NCBI RefSeq assembly: GCF_010091945.1
Contig: NZ_WVIE01000007.1
Coordinates: forward strand, 1 to 64,000
DNA from: Myxacorys almedinensis A
Lineage (GTDB): Bacteria; Cyanobacteriota; Cyanobacteriia; Leptolyngbyales; Leptolyngbyaceae
Length of the DNA stretch: 64,000 bases
Direction: 5' to 3'
This document shows positions 25,665-33,862 of the stretch, piece by piece. Below the pieces are notes generated by a model. That model searched no databases and was not told the DNA's origin. It saw only the letters and a list, made by a program, of their open reading frames with translations. Position 1 is the first letter of the stretch. Each line of letters starts with the position of its first letter. Position numbers and translations under genes: made by a program.

Positions 25665-26393
25665 TCAGGGCTGAAAGTTATCACCGAGATAATATTGGCG
25701 AACTAAAGGATTATTGTAGAGTTCTTCGGTGTTGCCCGATGCGAGAATTTGCCCGTCGCGCATAATGTAGGCGCGATCGGTAATCGAGAGCGTCTCGCGG
25801 ACATTGTGATCGGTGATCAAAATTCCCATCTTGCGATCGCGCAGATCGGCCACAATGTCTTGAATCTCGGCAACGGCGATCGGGTCTACCCCGGCAAAGG
25901 GTTCGTCGAGCAGCAAAAACTTTGGTCCTTCGATGCCTGCTGCTAACGCCCGCGCTAGTTCGGTGCGCCGCCGCTCTCCACCCGAAACCTGAATCCCCAG
26001 GGTGGTTGCCACCTTTTCCAGGCGAAATTCTTTGAGAAGATTATTTAAGCGATCGTTCCACTGCCATTGCGGAACTTTGGTTTGCTCAAGTACTAGCAGA
26101 ATATTATCGCGAACGCTGAGATGCCGGAAAATGCTGGCTTCTTGGGCTAAGTAGCCAATACCCAGATGAGCACGCTGATTGATCGGTAGCTGAGTCACTT
26201 CCAAATTGTTCAGCCACACCTTGCCACTGTCGGGTTTCTCTAACCCCGTTGCAATATAAAAAGTCGTTGTTTTGCCTGCGCCGTTGGGTCCCAACAGCCC
26301 AACGACTTCTCCTTGCCCCACAGAGAGGCTGACACGGTTAACAATCGTCCTCGCGCCGTAGGACTTATGGATGTTTTCTAATACAATCCTCAA
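25665..26393 (-). CDS. lptB: LPS export ABC transporter ATP-binding protein
   Basis: Cytoplasmic ATPase driving the Lpt exporter. Walker A is GPNGAGKTT, the ABC signature is VSGGERRRTELARAL, Walker B is FLLLDEPFAGVDP, and the switch histidine is in LITDHNVRETL. The GIGYLAQEASIFRHLSV block is specific for LptB among ABC ATPases. Length is 242 aa. It is flanked by lptA upstream and the permease gene downstream, forming a compact minus-strand operon. Confidence 0.96.
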   Translation of the reverse strand: MRIVLENIHKSYGARTIVNRVSLSVGQGEVVGLLGPNGAGKTTTFYIATGLEKPDSGKVWLNNLEVTQLPINQRAHLGIGYLAQEASIFRHLSVRDNILLVLEQTKVPQWQWNDRLNNLLKEFRLEKVATTLGIQVSGGERRRTELARALAAGIEGPKFLLLDEPFAGVDPIAVAEIQDIVADLRDRKMGILITDHNVRETLSITDRAYIMRDGQILASGNTEELYNNPLVRQYYLGDNFQP

Positions 26394-26435
26394 AAACCGA
26401 CTCCTAAAACCTCTAAGTGTGCTGGAGAGGACGGA

Positions 26436-26984
26436 CTAGCGATTTGGGGCAGGCGATGGAAATTCTGGCTGGGCACTAAATGGCGTTGGCGCAGGACGGG
26501 GAATCGCAGGTGTATTGGGAGTTGCAGGCACCGTGGGAGACGTGGGTGCTTCTGTAATCATGTAAATCGCTTCGACCTGTCTGTTAGTTTGGGGTAAGGC
26601 GAGAAACCGTCCCTCATCAACCAGGTAGGTAATTTGTTCTCCCCGTAGACTGTTGCCCTGCTGGAGCACATACACATCGCCACTGAGCACGATTCGCCGT
26701 TCGTTACTAAAGTATACGGCTTGGGCAGAGGTTGCCTGAATCTGCCGAGACGGATAGTTAATTTGTACATTTCCTTTGACGACGACGACCCCTGTTCTGG
26801 CGTTGGCTTCGGTGCTGTTCCCTCGAATGGTAAGCGGCTGTGCAGTTTGTGCGATCGCACTAGAACGGCTAGATGAAAAAACAAACGAGTTGCCCAGCAC
26901 ACCGACTGAGGCAGCTAAGCTGGCAGACAGGAAAAAGGTGCTAAAGGAGCGAATTGAGAAGCGGCGCATAGCAGAGGATCGCAT
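26436..26984 (-). CDS. lptA: LptA/OstA-like periplasmic LPS transport protein
   Basis: Periplasmic bridge protein that carries lipopolysaccharide between membranes. After a signal peptide (RSFSTFFLSASLAASVGVLG...AIAQ), an OstA/LptA beta-jellyroll domain has the repeats GNVQINYPSRQIQATSAQAVYFSNE and GDVYVLQQGNSLRGEQITYL, in separate strands. The tail is proline-rich and disordered (about 45 residues). The ATG at 26984 was chosen; the frame is open to 27134 but the extra 50 residues precede a good signal peptide. It is first of the lptA-lptB-permease set. Confidence 0.85.
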   Translation of the reverse strand: MRSSAMRRFSIRSFSTFFLSASLAASVGVLGNSFVFSSSRSSAIAQTAQPLTIRGNSTEANARTGVVVVKGNVQINYPSRQIQATSAQAVYFSNERRIVLSGDVYVLQQGNSLRGEQITYLVDEGRFLALPQTNRQVEAIYMITEAPTSPTVPATPNTPAIPRPAPTPFSAQPEFPSPAPNR

Positions 26985-27161
26985 ATCGGTAAGAGGTGGG
27001 CTGAGCAGGAGTCGCAATGAACTCGAATATATCACTACAGACAGTTTAGACAATTCTAGGAAAGTCACGTCCTCAAGGTTGGCAGAGTTGAGCGAGATAA
27101 GGTCTCTGACGCAAGCGACGCGATGAAGTTTCACCCGTGCGGGGCAGGCTAAACGTCTACT

Positions 27162-27605
27162 TCATTCTTCTGAGATGGGTTTGGTCTTCTGGATGATCGG
27201 GGGGCAAAGCACGATCGCGCCCGGCGGTGCTGTTTGGGCAGAATCTTGGCTTAGCACGATGCGATCGACATTTTCTGCTCCCAGCGTCTGCAACTCCCCC
27301 AGTAAAACGGCGGCGGCATCCCGAAACTGCTCGACATCTATTCCACCATAGTTTGGCGGATAGGCTCGGAGCCGATGCACCCCTTCCCCCAGCAAAATGA
27401 CTGCGCCCCGCCAGTTGTGGTTGCCCAAGTGGTAGAGCGCTACCGACACCTGCAAGATGCCCTGGTAAAACTTTTTCTCGACGATTTCAGCCTCGATCCA
27501 GATGGCTTCTAGCGTATCGTGGCACGCATAAAAGTTGCCTTGGTTAAATTGCTCGACTCCAAGCCAAAACTCGGCGGGTAGCGCTTCGGTCATGGTGGTT
27601 TCCAC
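27162..27605 (-). CDS. DUF309 domain-containing protein
   Basis: Small all-helical protein of unknown function. The motif pair FNQGNFYACHDTLEAIWIEA and FYQGILQVSVALYHLGNHNWRGA is the DUF309 signature, with conserved H and E that suggest metal or ligand binding. The start is GTG 27605 or ATG 27593, giving 147 or 143 aa. It lies upstream of lptA on the same strand, a neighbourhood I recall in other cyanobacteria; a link to envelope assembly is only suggested by position. Confidence 0.85.
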   Translation of the reverse strand: METTMTEALPAEFWLGVEQFNQGNFYACHDTLEAIWIEAEIVEKKFYQGILQVSVALYHLGNHNWRGAVILLGEGVHRLRAYPPNYGGIDVEQFRDAAAVLLGELQTLGAENVDRIVLSQDSAQTAPPGAIVLCPPIIQKTKPISEE

Positions 27606-27653
27606 GGGTACATGCTTAAATTTAAGCTGATTTGTCTTGGTTCTCGACTGGCT

Positions 27654-28790
27654 TTAGAGAGACGTTGGGCGATCGTGTAGCTGATGGTGCAACGCTCGTT
27701 CTGGCTGCATCACGAGACCGGGTGGGGTAATCGGTTCTTTAGGAGGCGCGTTCCACAATAGCCAGCGACTTCCTGCCGGTAGGGTGTTGAGGCTCAAAGG
27801 ATTCTGAGTCAGCCATACCACTGGGCTGGTGGGCAGATAGTCAGTCTGAGCGGCTTCGCCGGGTGCGATCGCGGCTAAGGTTTCTAATACGGTCTGCTCC
27901 CCTTCAATCACGCCGCTGCCTGCCGTCCACACTCGAACGTTGAGAGCCTGGCGGGTGGCATACCTATAGAGCGAGGCGGCAGCGATCACCGCCTGTTCAA
28001 ACGCGTCTAGATCCCAGGAATTGGCGCTATCGAGGCAAAGCAAAATCTCCTGCCCGCTAGAGAAGGTTTCTAATTCTCGAACGCGCAGTTCTCCGTAGCG
28101 GGCACTGGTGCGCCAGTGAATCATGCGAGTAGCGTCGCCCCAGCGATAGGGTCTGAGCGATCGCGTTAAGCCCGTGGTCGCCGTGTGCGATCGCTGATGA
28201 AGATTGGCTTGTAGGCTGGGTTCGCGTCCAAGCTCGTCGATCAGGGGGCAGCGAGAGAGCGGTAGCACCGTGGGATAGACCGTTGCGATCGCGCCTACCT
28301 CAAACTCTTTCCGGCACCAAAATAGACCCAACGGAGCCGCCGTTTTGACCCGCACAGTGTACCAACGATAGAGTCCGCGTTTCGCAGCAGGCTGCTCATA
28401 GACCCAGTAATGGGTTCCGTGGGGCATCAAGGTTTCAACGACTCGCCGCCCAGGTTGACCTAATACCGAAGGCATCAAGTCTTCAACTTGCAGCAATTCT
28501 TTACGCTTGGGGGTTCCGTTTTGCACTAACACTTCGATAGTCAACGCATCGCCTGCACTCACAGGCAAAATCGGACGCCGGGAAAGCTGGATCTGGTGGA
28601 GCGTTTGTTTGGCAAGCCGCGCCGCGATCGCCAGCAGCGAAAAAATGACCCCACTGATGACGTAAAGCCAACCCGCCATTGTGTTGGTAGCAGCCAAAAA
28701 GAAAAAGCAGGCTAATCCGCTTAAAAGCCAGCCGCTAAACGATGGGGCAACCCACCGAGTTTCAAGCCACGAGAAAATACGAGTGTTCAT
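27654..28790 (-). CDS. DUF58 domain-containing membrane protein
   Basis: DUF58 proteins accompany MoxR-type AAA ATPases and resemble von Willebrand A proteins; their client role is unclear. Two N-terminal hydrophobic helices (GWLLSGLACFFFLAATNTMAGWLYVISGVIF, in two stretches) are followed by a beta-rich part. The signature LRPYRWGDATRMIHWRTSARYGELRVRE lies near 230, and the vWA-like segment ILLCLDSANSWDLDAFE follows. The ATG at 28790 was preferred over a GTG at 28832. No moxR is adjacent. About 378 aa. Confidence 0.88.
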   Translation of the reverse strand: MNTRIFSWLETRWVAPSFSGWLLSGLACFFFLAATNTMAGWLYVISGVIFSLLAIAARLAKQTLHQIQLSRRPILPVSAGDALTIEVLVQNGTPKRKELLQVEDLMPSVLGQPGRRVVETLMPHGTHYWVYEQPAAKRGLYRWYTVRVKTAAPLGLFWCRKEFEVGAIATVYPTVLPLSRCPLIDELGREPSLQANLHQRSHTATTGLTRSLRPYRWGDATRMIHWRTSARYGELRVRELETFSSGQEILLCLDSANSWDLDAFEQAVIAAASLYRYATRQALNVRVWTAGSGVIEGEQTVLETLAAIAPGEAAQTDYLPTSPVVWLTQNPLSLNTLPAGSRWLLWNAPPKEPITPPGLVMQPERALHHQLHDRPTSL

Positions 28791-29160
28791 ACGGCAGGAT
28801 TGCTTCAAATCATGAAGGCTTTGCAAAGGCACGTTGTCGATTCATCGTTCCCATCTGCGAGCCGCAAATATACGGGGAAGCTAGTGAAATACAGGCTACA
28901 TACCTCTCCTACGTAAGGCAGCAAGATTGATCCATTCGCCCTTTTGCAAACCCGGCGAATTTAAGGAATTCACAAACTTTTCTGAAACTGATGACCCCGG
29001 CACATTAACTCGTTAGAATTGCGGATACGGTTGTAAAACCTTAGACAAAAAAGTAAGCGAATCTACCCACAGCCTCCCAATCTGCGCCCCCAGAGTCTGC
29101 GCCCCCAGATGTCACTGATTTGCTCCAGAGCTTATTGAAACGAATTCAGCTTTAGTGACT
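28791..29160. promoter_or_regulatory. Divergent DUF58/pilT upstream region with tandem 15-bp repeat
   Basis: This 370-bp gap holds divergent promoters. A tandem repeat, TCTGCGCCCCCAGA plus one base, lies at 29081-29095 and 29096-29110, within 50-80 bp of the pilT start. No gene was recognised. Confidence 0.35.
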
Positions 29161-30426
29161 ATGACAAACATTACTCCTTTTGACAACGCTGCAAAACAGG
29201 ATATGCCCCATCAGGGCACTGTTCGCCGCCCCTCTGAACCCAGCAGTGCGCCACCGCCACCCCCCCCCACAATGGCAATGCGGACTAAGCAAGCCCTTCC
29301 TGCAACGGTACAGCAGATGGTAAAGGCGGCTCATGCCAAGCGTGCCTCCGATATTCACATTCGGGTCGGCGAGTCTCCTCGACTGCGGATTCGAGGGCAG
29401 ATGATTCAGATGAACGACGCGGCGATCGTCACCCCAGAATTATTTGAGCACTATCTCGCTGAAACCCTCACCCCAGAACAGCGAAACCGCTTTGCCACCG
29501 AGAAAGAGCTAGATACAGCAATTTACTATCCAGGGTTTTTGCGGTGTCGGGTAAATTGTTTTGAGAGTTTGACGGGCGGTGCAATGGTGCTGCGGCTGAT
29601 TTCGCTGGCTGTGCCCTCGATCGATGAACTTGGCTTGCCCTCTGTGCTCAAACATTTGGTGAGCCATCAGCAAGGGTTGATTTTGGTGACTGGACCGACG
29701 GGTTCAGGAAAATCTACCTCGATCGCAGCCATGATTCGGGAACTCAACGAGTCTCAACATCGGCACATCGTTACGATCGAAGACCCGATTGAATATGTCC
29801 ACACGTCTAAGCACTGTCTGATCAGCCAACGGGAAGTGGGGCTGCATACCCACGAGTTTCATGGGGCGCTCAGATCGGCGTTGCGAGAAGACCCAGATGT
29901 GATTTTGATTGGGGAAATGCGCGATCGCATCACGGTAGATATTGCCCTGAAAGCGGCTCAAACCGGGCATTTGGTCTTGGGGACGCTGCACACCAAGAGC
30001 GCCATCAGCACGCTAAATCGCCTGCTCAACATCTACAATCCTGATGAACAACCCACAATGCGAGTTCAGATCCTGGAATCGCTAGTCTCTGTGGTTTCTC
30101 AGCAGTTGCTTCCCACCACCGATGGACGCCGAACGGCGGTTCACGAAATCTTGATCAACACGCCTGCGATGCAAGATTATCTGCTCAAAGGCGAAGACAC
30201 AGATGCCGTCCAACTCATGGAAATGGGCGAAAATGAAGGAATGCAGGTGATGAACCAGGCGCTTTGCGAACTGATTTTGCTAGGCAGAATCAGCCCTGAT
30301 GATGCGGTGAACGCCTCTCCGGACGTCGGGGATTTGCGTCGTCGGGTGCGAAATGAGGGGTATGATCCGGGGCGCTCGTCTCACCGGGAATTTGACCCGA
30401 TCGCCCGGTCTTACCATCCTGCCTAA
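29161..30426 (+). CDS. Type IV pilus retraction ATPase, PilT family
   Basis: Hexameric cytoplasmic ATPase that drives pilus retraction and twitching motility. A 40-residue N-terminal extension with a run of prolines precedes the PilT core. The core shows SDIHIRVGESPRLRIRG, Walker A GPTGSGKST, the Asp box IEDPIEYVH, Walker B-like DVILIGEMRD and the His box LVLGTLHTKSA. Length is 421 aa from the ATG at 29161 (GTG two codons earlier). The lack of pilB or pilC nearby and the extension suggest a second PilT (PilT2-like), so no symbol is given. Confidence 0.93.
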   Translation: MTNITPFDNAAKQDMPHQGTVRRPSEPSSAPPPPPPTMAMRTKQALPATVQQMVKAAHAKRASDIHIRVGESPRLRIRGQMIQMNDAAIVTPELFEHYLAETLTPEQRNRFATEKELDTAIYYPGFLRCRVNCFESLTGGAMVLRLISLAVPSIDELGLPSVLKHLVSHQQGLILVTGPTGSGKSTSIAAMIRELNESQHRHIVTIEDPIEYVHTSKHCLISQREVGLHTHEFHGALRSALREDPDVILIGEMRDRITVDIALKAAQTGHLVLGTLHTKSAISTLNRLLNIYNPDEQPTMRVQILESLVSVVSQQLLPTTDGRRTAVHEILINTPAMQDYLLKGEDTDAVQLMEMGENEGMQVMNQALCELILLGRISPDDAVNASPDVGDLRRRVRNEGYDPGRSSHREFDPIARSYHPA

Positions 30427-30458
30427 CGCAAGCCCTAACTCGCTGTTTAGCTCCAGCA

Positions 30459-30485
30459 TCGGTAGATCTATCCAGCCTCTACCGA
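30459..30485. terminator. Hairpin between convergent pilT and SLH genes
   Basis: TCGGTAGA (30459-30466) and TCTACCGA (30478-30485) form an 8-bp stem with an 11-base loop, just outside both stop codons. A modest bidirectional terminator is plausible. Confidence 0.45.
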
Positions 30486-30492
30486 CCTTGCC

Positions 30493-31527
30493 TCACCGAA
30501 CGTTGGGTGCGATCCGACCATCCCTCACCATTGCCCGATAGACCAAGGCGGCGGCATCTGCCCGGGTCGAAATTCGGGTTGGGTCAAGTTGTTGAGGCGA
30601 CGGATAATTTGTCACGATTCCAGATTCAACGGCGGCGGCAACTTTCCCTTGCGCCCACTTTGGAATCTCGTTTGCATCCTCAAATCGTGCCAAAATTTGC
30701 TCGGGTTGAGCGGGCGGCTCTAGGCTCAACCCGGTAGCTAGGGCTGACTGAAGCTGAAGAATCGGAATTTCTTGATTGGGTTGAAAAACCCCACCCGGAT
30801 AGCCGTTCATAAATCCGGTTTGTACCGATTCATCGATCGCACTTTTTGCCCAATAATCCGATTCCAAATCCCGGAATGGCAAGAGGTCTTGAGTTTTTGG
30901 CTTGTCAAATGCCTTGCTTAAAATTCCGGCAAATTCAGCACGAGTCACTGGCTTATTCGGCTGAAATGTCCCGTTTGTGAAGCCGTTGATTACATTTCGG
31001 CGGGCTAATTCTGCGATGTAGGCGGCTGCCCAATAGTCGGCAGGCACATCTGAAAAGCCTGTTGGTAAACTGGCATTCGGCACGGGGAGTGGAAGGGGAG
31101 CAACCGAGGGGGCAGGGGTGAGAGTTGGCAGGGGTGACGGCGCGATCGCAGACGGCGGCACGATCGGCACGACCGGAATTTGGCTCTGAACTCCTACCTG
31201 TGGGCTGACAGGCGCAAAGATACCACCACCTGTAGATGGGACGGGTGCAACCGTAGAGAAGGGTTGCGGGGCAGTGGGTATTCCTAGCCCGGCTGTGGGC
31301 GACGGCGGCACTGTGGCAGGAACTTGAGATGGGGTTGATGGAAGCACCGAGCGGGACAGCGTGCCAAAATCGAAGGCTTGATCGGTTTGGGTAAGTGCCC
31401 AGGCAAAGATGCTGCCGATGCTGAGAAACGCCACAACCATTGCAATCAATTCATCTGCTGTCAGTCGGCGGCGTTCTGAAGCAGGGGAGAGGGGATCGTC
31501 GCGGCGGGGATCTGGAGAAGAAGTCAT
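30493..31527 (-). CDS. S-layer homology (SLH) domain protein with membrane anchor
   Basis: Envelope protein. An N-terminal hydrophobic helix (LIAMVVAFLSIGSIFAWAL) is followed by about 110 residues of Pro/Ser/Thr/Val linker, then three SLH-type repeats. The first two are clear: DVPADYWAAAYIAELARR with NGTFQPNKPVTRAEFAGIL, and DYWAKSAIDESVQ with FQPNQ. The third is weaker, ending STRADAAALVYRAM. SLH repeats bind peptidoglycan-linked polymers. This is a short linker-type protein (344 aa) without a porin barrel, so it may bridge membrane and wall. Confidence 0.88.
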   Translation of the reverse strand: MTSSPDPRRDDPLSPASERRRLTADELIAMVVAFLSIGSIFAWALTQTDQAFDFGTLSRSVLPSTPSQVPATVPPSPTAGLGIPTAPQPFSTVAPVPSTGGGIFAPVSPQVGVQSQIPVVPIVPPSAIAPSPLPTLTPAPSVAPLPLPVPNASLPTGFSDVPADYWAAAYIAELARRNVINGFTNGTFQPNKPVTRAEFAGILSKAFDKPKTQDLLPFRDLESDYWAKSAIDESVQTGFMNGYPGGVFQPNQEIPILQLQSALATGLSLEPPAQPEQILARFEDANEIPKWAQGKVAAAVESGIVTNYPSPQQLDPTRISTRADAAALVYRAMVRDGRIAPNVR

Positions 31528-31599
31528 GTCAGAGACAAGCTCTCATAGGGATTTATTCCTCCAAATCCTAAAGCAAATCGATCTAAAACAACAGAGACA

Positions 31600-32727
31600 T
31601 TAGAAAGAGTTGAGAGATTTTGTGATGTTTCTGGGCCGATCGACTTCAATATTACGCGCGATCGCAAGGTGATATGCCAAAAGTTGCAGAGGAATCACGG
31701 TCAGAAACGGTGACAAAAGCTGATCACACAACGGCAGCGCGATCGCGGCTTCAGAACCGCCAATGGCAATCACATCGCTACCATTGCGACGAATTCTTTG
31801 AGTAACCTTGAGCATCTGATCTCCCCCCTCTGACGGCGGGTTTTCTAGAGAAGGGTCTGACCGAAACGGTGGAGTAGGACAGAGCGCGATCGTTGGAATT
31901 GTGTGATCTAACAGCGCGATTGAACCGTGTAAAAATTCTCCTGCTGCATACCCTTCGGCATGGGTATAGGTTGTTTCTTTTAACTTCAGTGCCCCTTCTA
32001 GCGCGATCGGATAGTTGATTCCGGTTCCCAAAAGAATGATGTGGTTGGTGTGTTTTAGAGACCGCGCGATCGCGGCAATGGAATCGTCTTGCTGCAACAC
32101 CTGATCTACCTGCGAGGGCAGTGCTGCCATGCGAGATTGCCAAGTTACCCACTGCTCATCGGGGATGCGATCGCGCTGCCGCCCCCACGCCAACGCCAAA
32201 CCATAGAACAACACTAGCTGCGCCGTAAAGGTTTTGGTTGCCGCAACGCTGTTCTCAACGCCAGCCCCAACCGACCGTTCATAGTCGGCTTGCTGTGCGA
32301 TCGCGCTATGGGAATTGTTGGTAATAGCGAAAACCTTGAACCCTGCCAGACCCGAACTGGACTGTTGGTTTGCCAGCCTCATAGCGGCTAAAACATCGGC
32401 AGTCTCGCCCGACTGGCTCACCACAATCAGCAACGTCTGGCGGGTTACGGGCAAGGGCGCAGCGAGAAATTCTGACGCCGATCTCACCCGGGTTGGAATT
32501 TGGGCGACTTGTTCCAGCACAAACTGCCCCACTAGCGCCGCGTGCAGACTGGTTCCACAGGCAAGAATCTGAATTTCTTCAAAGCAATTTGCCTCTGGCA
32601 GAGCGTGAAAGGATGGGGCAGAAGAACCCAAACTAGCAACATATTGGGCGACCCCTCGACCGATGCTCTCCGGCTGCTCGTAGATTTCCTTGAGCATAAA
32701 ATGCTGAAACTCTCTCTGTAGAGCCAT
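31600..32727 (-). CDS. Free-standing GlmS-type isomerase (double SIS) domain protein
   Basis: This corresponds to the C-terminal isomerase half of glucosamine-6-phosphate synthase (fructose-6-P to glucosamine-6-P) without the N-terminal glutaminase. It opens with LQREFQHFMLKEIYEQPE, as the GlmS isomerase half does. The SIS motifs are ACGTSLHAALVG and VSQSGETADVLAAM, and the active-site run EGALKLKETTYTHAEG...GEFLHGS is intact. The tail ends KSLNSF. The ATG at 32727 has AAAGGA seven bases upstream; a TTG at 32829 also opens the frame. It may use free ammonia or act as a deaminase (NagB-II-like). Confidence 0.85.
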   Translation of the reverse strand: MALQREFQHFMLKEIYEQPESIGRGVAQYVASLGSSAPSFHALPEANCFEEIQILACGTSLHAALVGQFVLEQVAQIPTRVRSASEFLAAPLPVTRQTLLIVVSQSGETADVLAAMRLANQQSSSGLAGFKVFAITNNSHSAIAQQADYERSVGAGVENSVAATKTFTAQLVLFYGLALAWGRQRDRIPDEQWVTWQSRMAALPSQVDQVLQQDDSIAAIARSLKHTNHIILLGTGINYPIALEGALKLKETTYTHAEGYAAGEFLHGSIALLDHTIPTIALCPTPPFRSDPSLENPPSEGGDQMLKVTQRIRRNGSDVIAIGGSEAAIALPLCDQLLSPFLTVIPLQLLAYHLAIARNIEVDRPRNITKSLNSF

Positions 32728-33314
32728 CTGGTTGTCCTTTACTGGCTTCGTCATTGGTTTGATCGAGGGTTTGGTATCTAGACCGCGCAAACCGATCCTG
32801 AGTAGGCTGATACCAAGCGTATTTGCCAATCAGGTCACCTCAATTTTCAGTGATCTTTCAATGGTTTGCCATGAATTCAGTTTTAGCTAATGCCAACCTA
32901 GATTCTGTCTTTCTCAAAACGATACAAGCTACAACCCCGCCAATTTTGTTTGGGGCATCCCGAATCTACTCGGTCAGCTAGACCGTACAAGATTATGAAG
33001 ACCTGATTCAAAAATCCAAGAATCAGCTTTAAAAAACGAGTTAACTGAAATTTGGTTTGCTGGCGTGCATCAGCGTTTCTTGATTATTCTTCGTTAAAAA
33101 GCCCGGATCTTCTTGTTACTGTGGGAAATGTTACCAAGGTCACTGAAACGACGAGACTGCTTTTCTGCTAAGACGGTCTTTCTGCTAAGACTACTCTGCT
33201 AATACTATAAAGTGAGACATAACCTTTTGTTAAGGTCTGCTCACCCCCATGTTTTTCGCCCCTATTTTTCGCCCCTATATTATGTGGGTGCGTCCTCAAC
33301 GGCTTTTACTAAGA
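32728..33314. promoter_or_regulatory. Divergent region with CTGCTAA repeats
   Basis: Between the SIS gene and the Npun_F0494-like gene, TTTCTGCTAAGAC occurs at 33162-33174 and 33179-33191, with a third partial copy TCTGCTAATAC at 33195-33205. The period is about 17 bp. A TATAAA follows at once, so the repeats may flank a promoter for the plus-strand gene. I see no other gene here. Confidence 0.4.
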
Positions 33315-33740
33315 ATGACCCTCACTCCGTCTCCTACTTCTATTCGCTACTCGCAACCCACGATCGATAGGGCTGCTCGTGCCGTTCGGTGTGCGCCATT
33401 TCGGCTAAAGCTGTATGCAGAAATGATCACTCAGAGCGTGTCGTTGGGAGCGATTAGCGTAGACTCTGGGGGAGGCGCAGGTTTATCGAGCGCTCGACAC
33501 CAATATGCGACCCGCCCGCTTTCCGAGCTTGCCGCCGAAGCCGAACTTGTTTGGCTGATCCAGGTGGGTCTGCTACGGCGCGAAGTAGACGGGCAAGGGC
33601 TGACCGACAGTTTCCGCCTGACTCCCCTTGGTCGGCAGCTTGTGCATAGGTGGCAAGCCGAAGGCAGAGTAGATTTTCGACCCAGTTTTAGCGATCGCTT
33701 CTACAATGCAGTGAGTCGCTGGATCAGGTTGCCGTTTTAA
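33315..33740 (+). CDS. Npun_F0494-like conserved cyanobacterial protein
   Basis: Function unknown. The pattern RAARAVRCAPFRLKLYAEM near the N-terminus and a winged-helix-like C-terminal part (ELVWLIQVGLLRREVDGQG, RLTPLGRQLVHRW) resemble the cyanobacterial Npun_F0494 family as I recall it. The second part looks like a winged helix, so DNA binding is possible. The ATG at 33315 gives 141 aa; the frame is open to 33249. It precedes cobQ by about 120 bp on the same strand. Confidence 0.6.
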   Translation: MTLTPSPTSIRYSQPTIDRAARAVRCAPFRLKLYAEMITQSVSLGAISVDSGGGAGLSSARHQYATRPLSELAAEAELVWLIQVGLLRREVDGQGLTDSFRLTPLGRQLVHRWQAEGRVDFRPSFSDRFYNAVSRWIRLPF

Positions 33741-33862
33741 GGGGGGAGATCTTCGCCCCGCTTTCTAGGGAAAACTGGGAGATTTTTCGAGATTGATCAG
33801 CAATTCCATCCTCGCTCCGACGTTTTATCCCCAAATGCTCAGGTTGCCCCGGAGGTTCTTGA

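Noticed and set aside
33741-33862. Possible cobalamin riboswitch before cobQ
   Set aside because: The gap is only 122 bp and lacks the B12-box-like conserved core.
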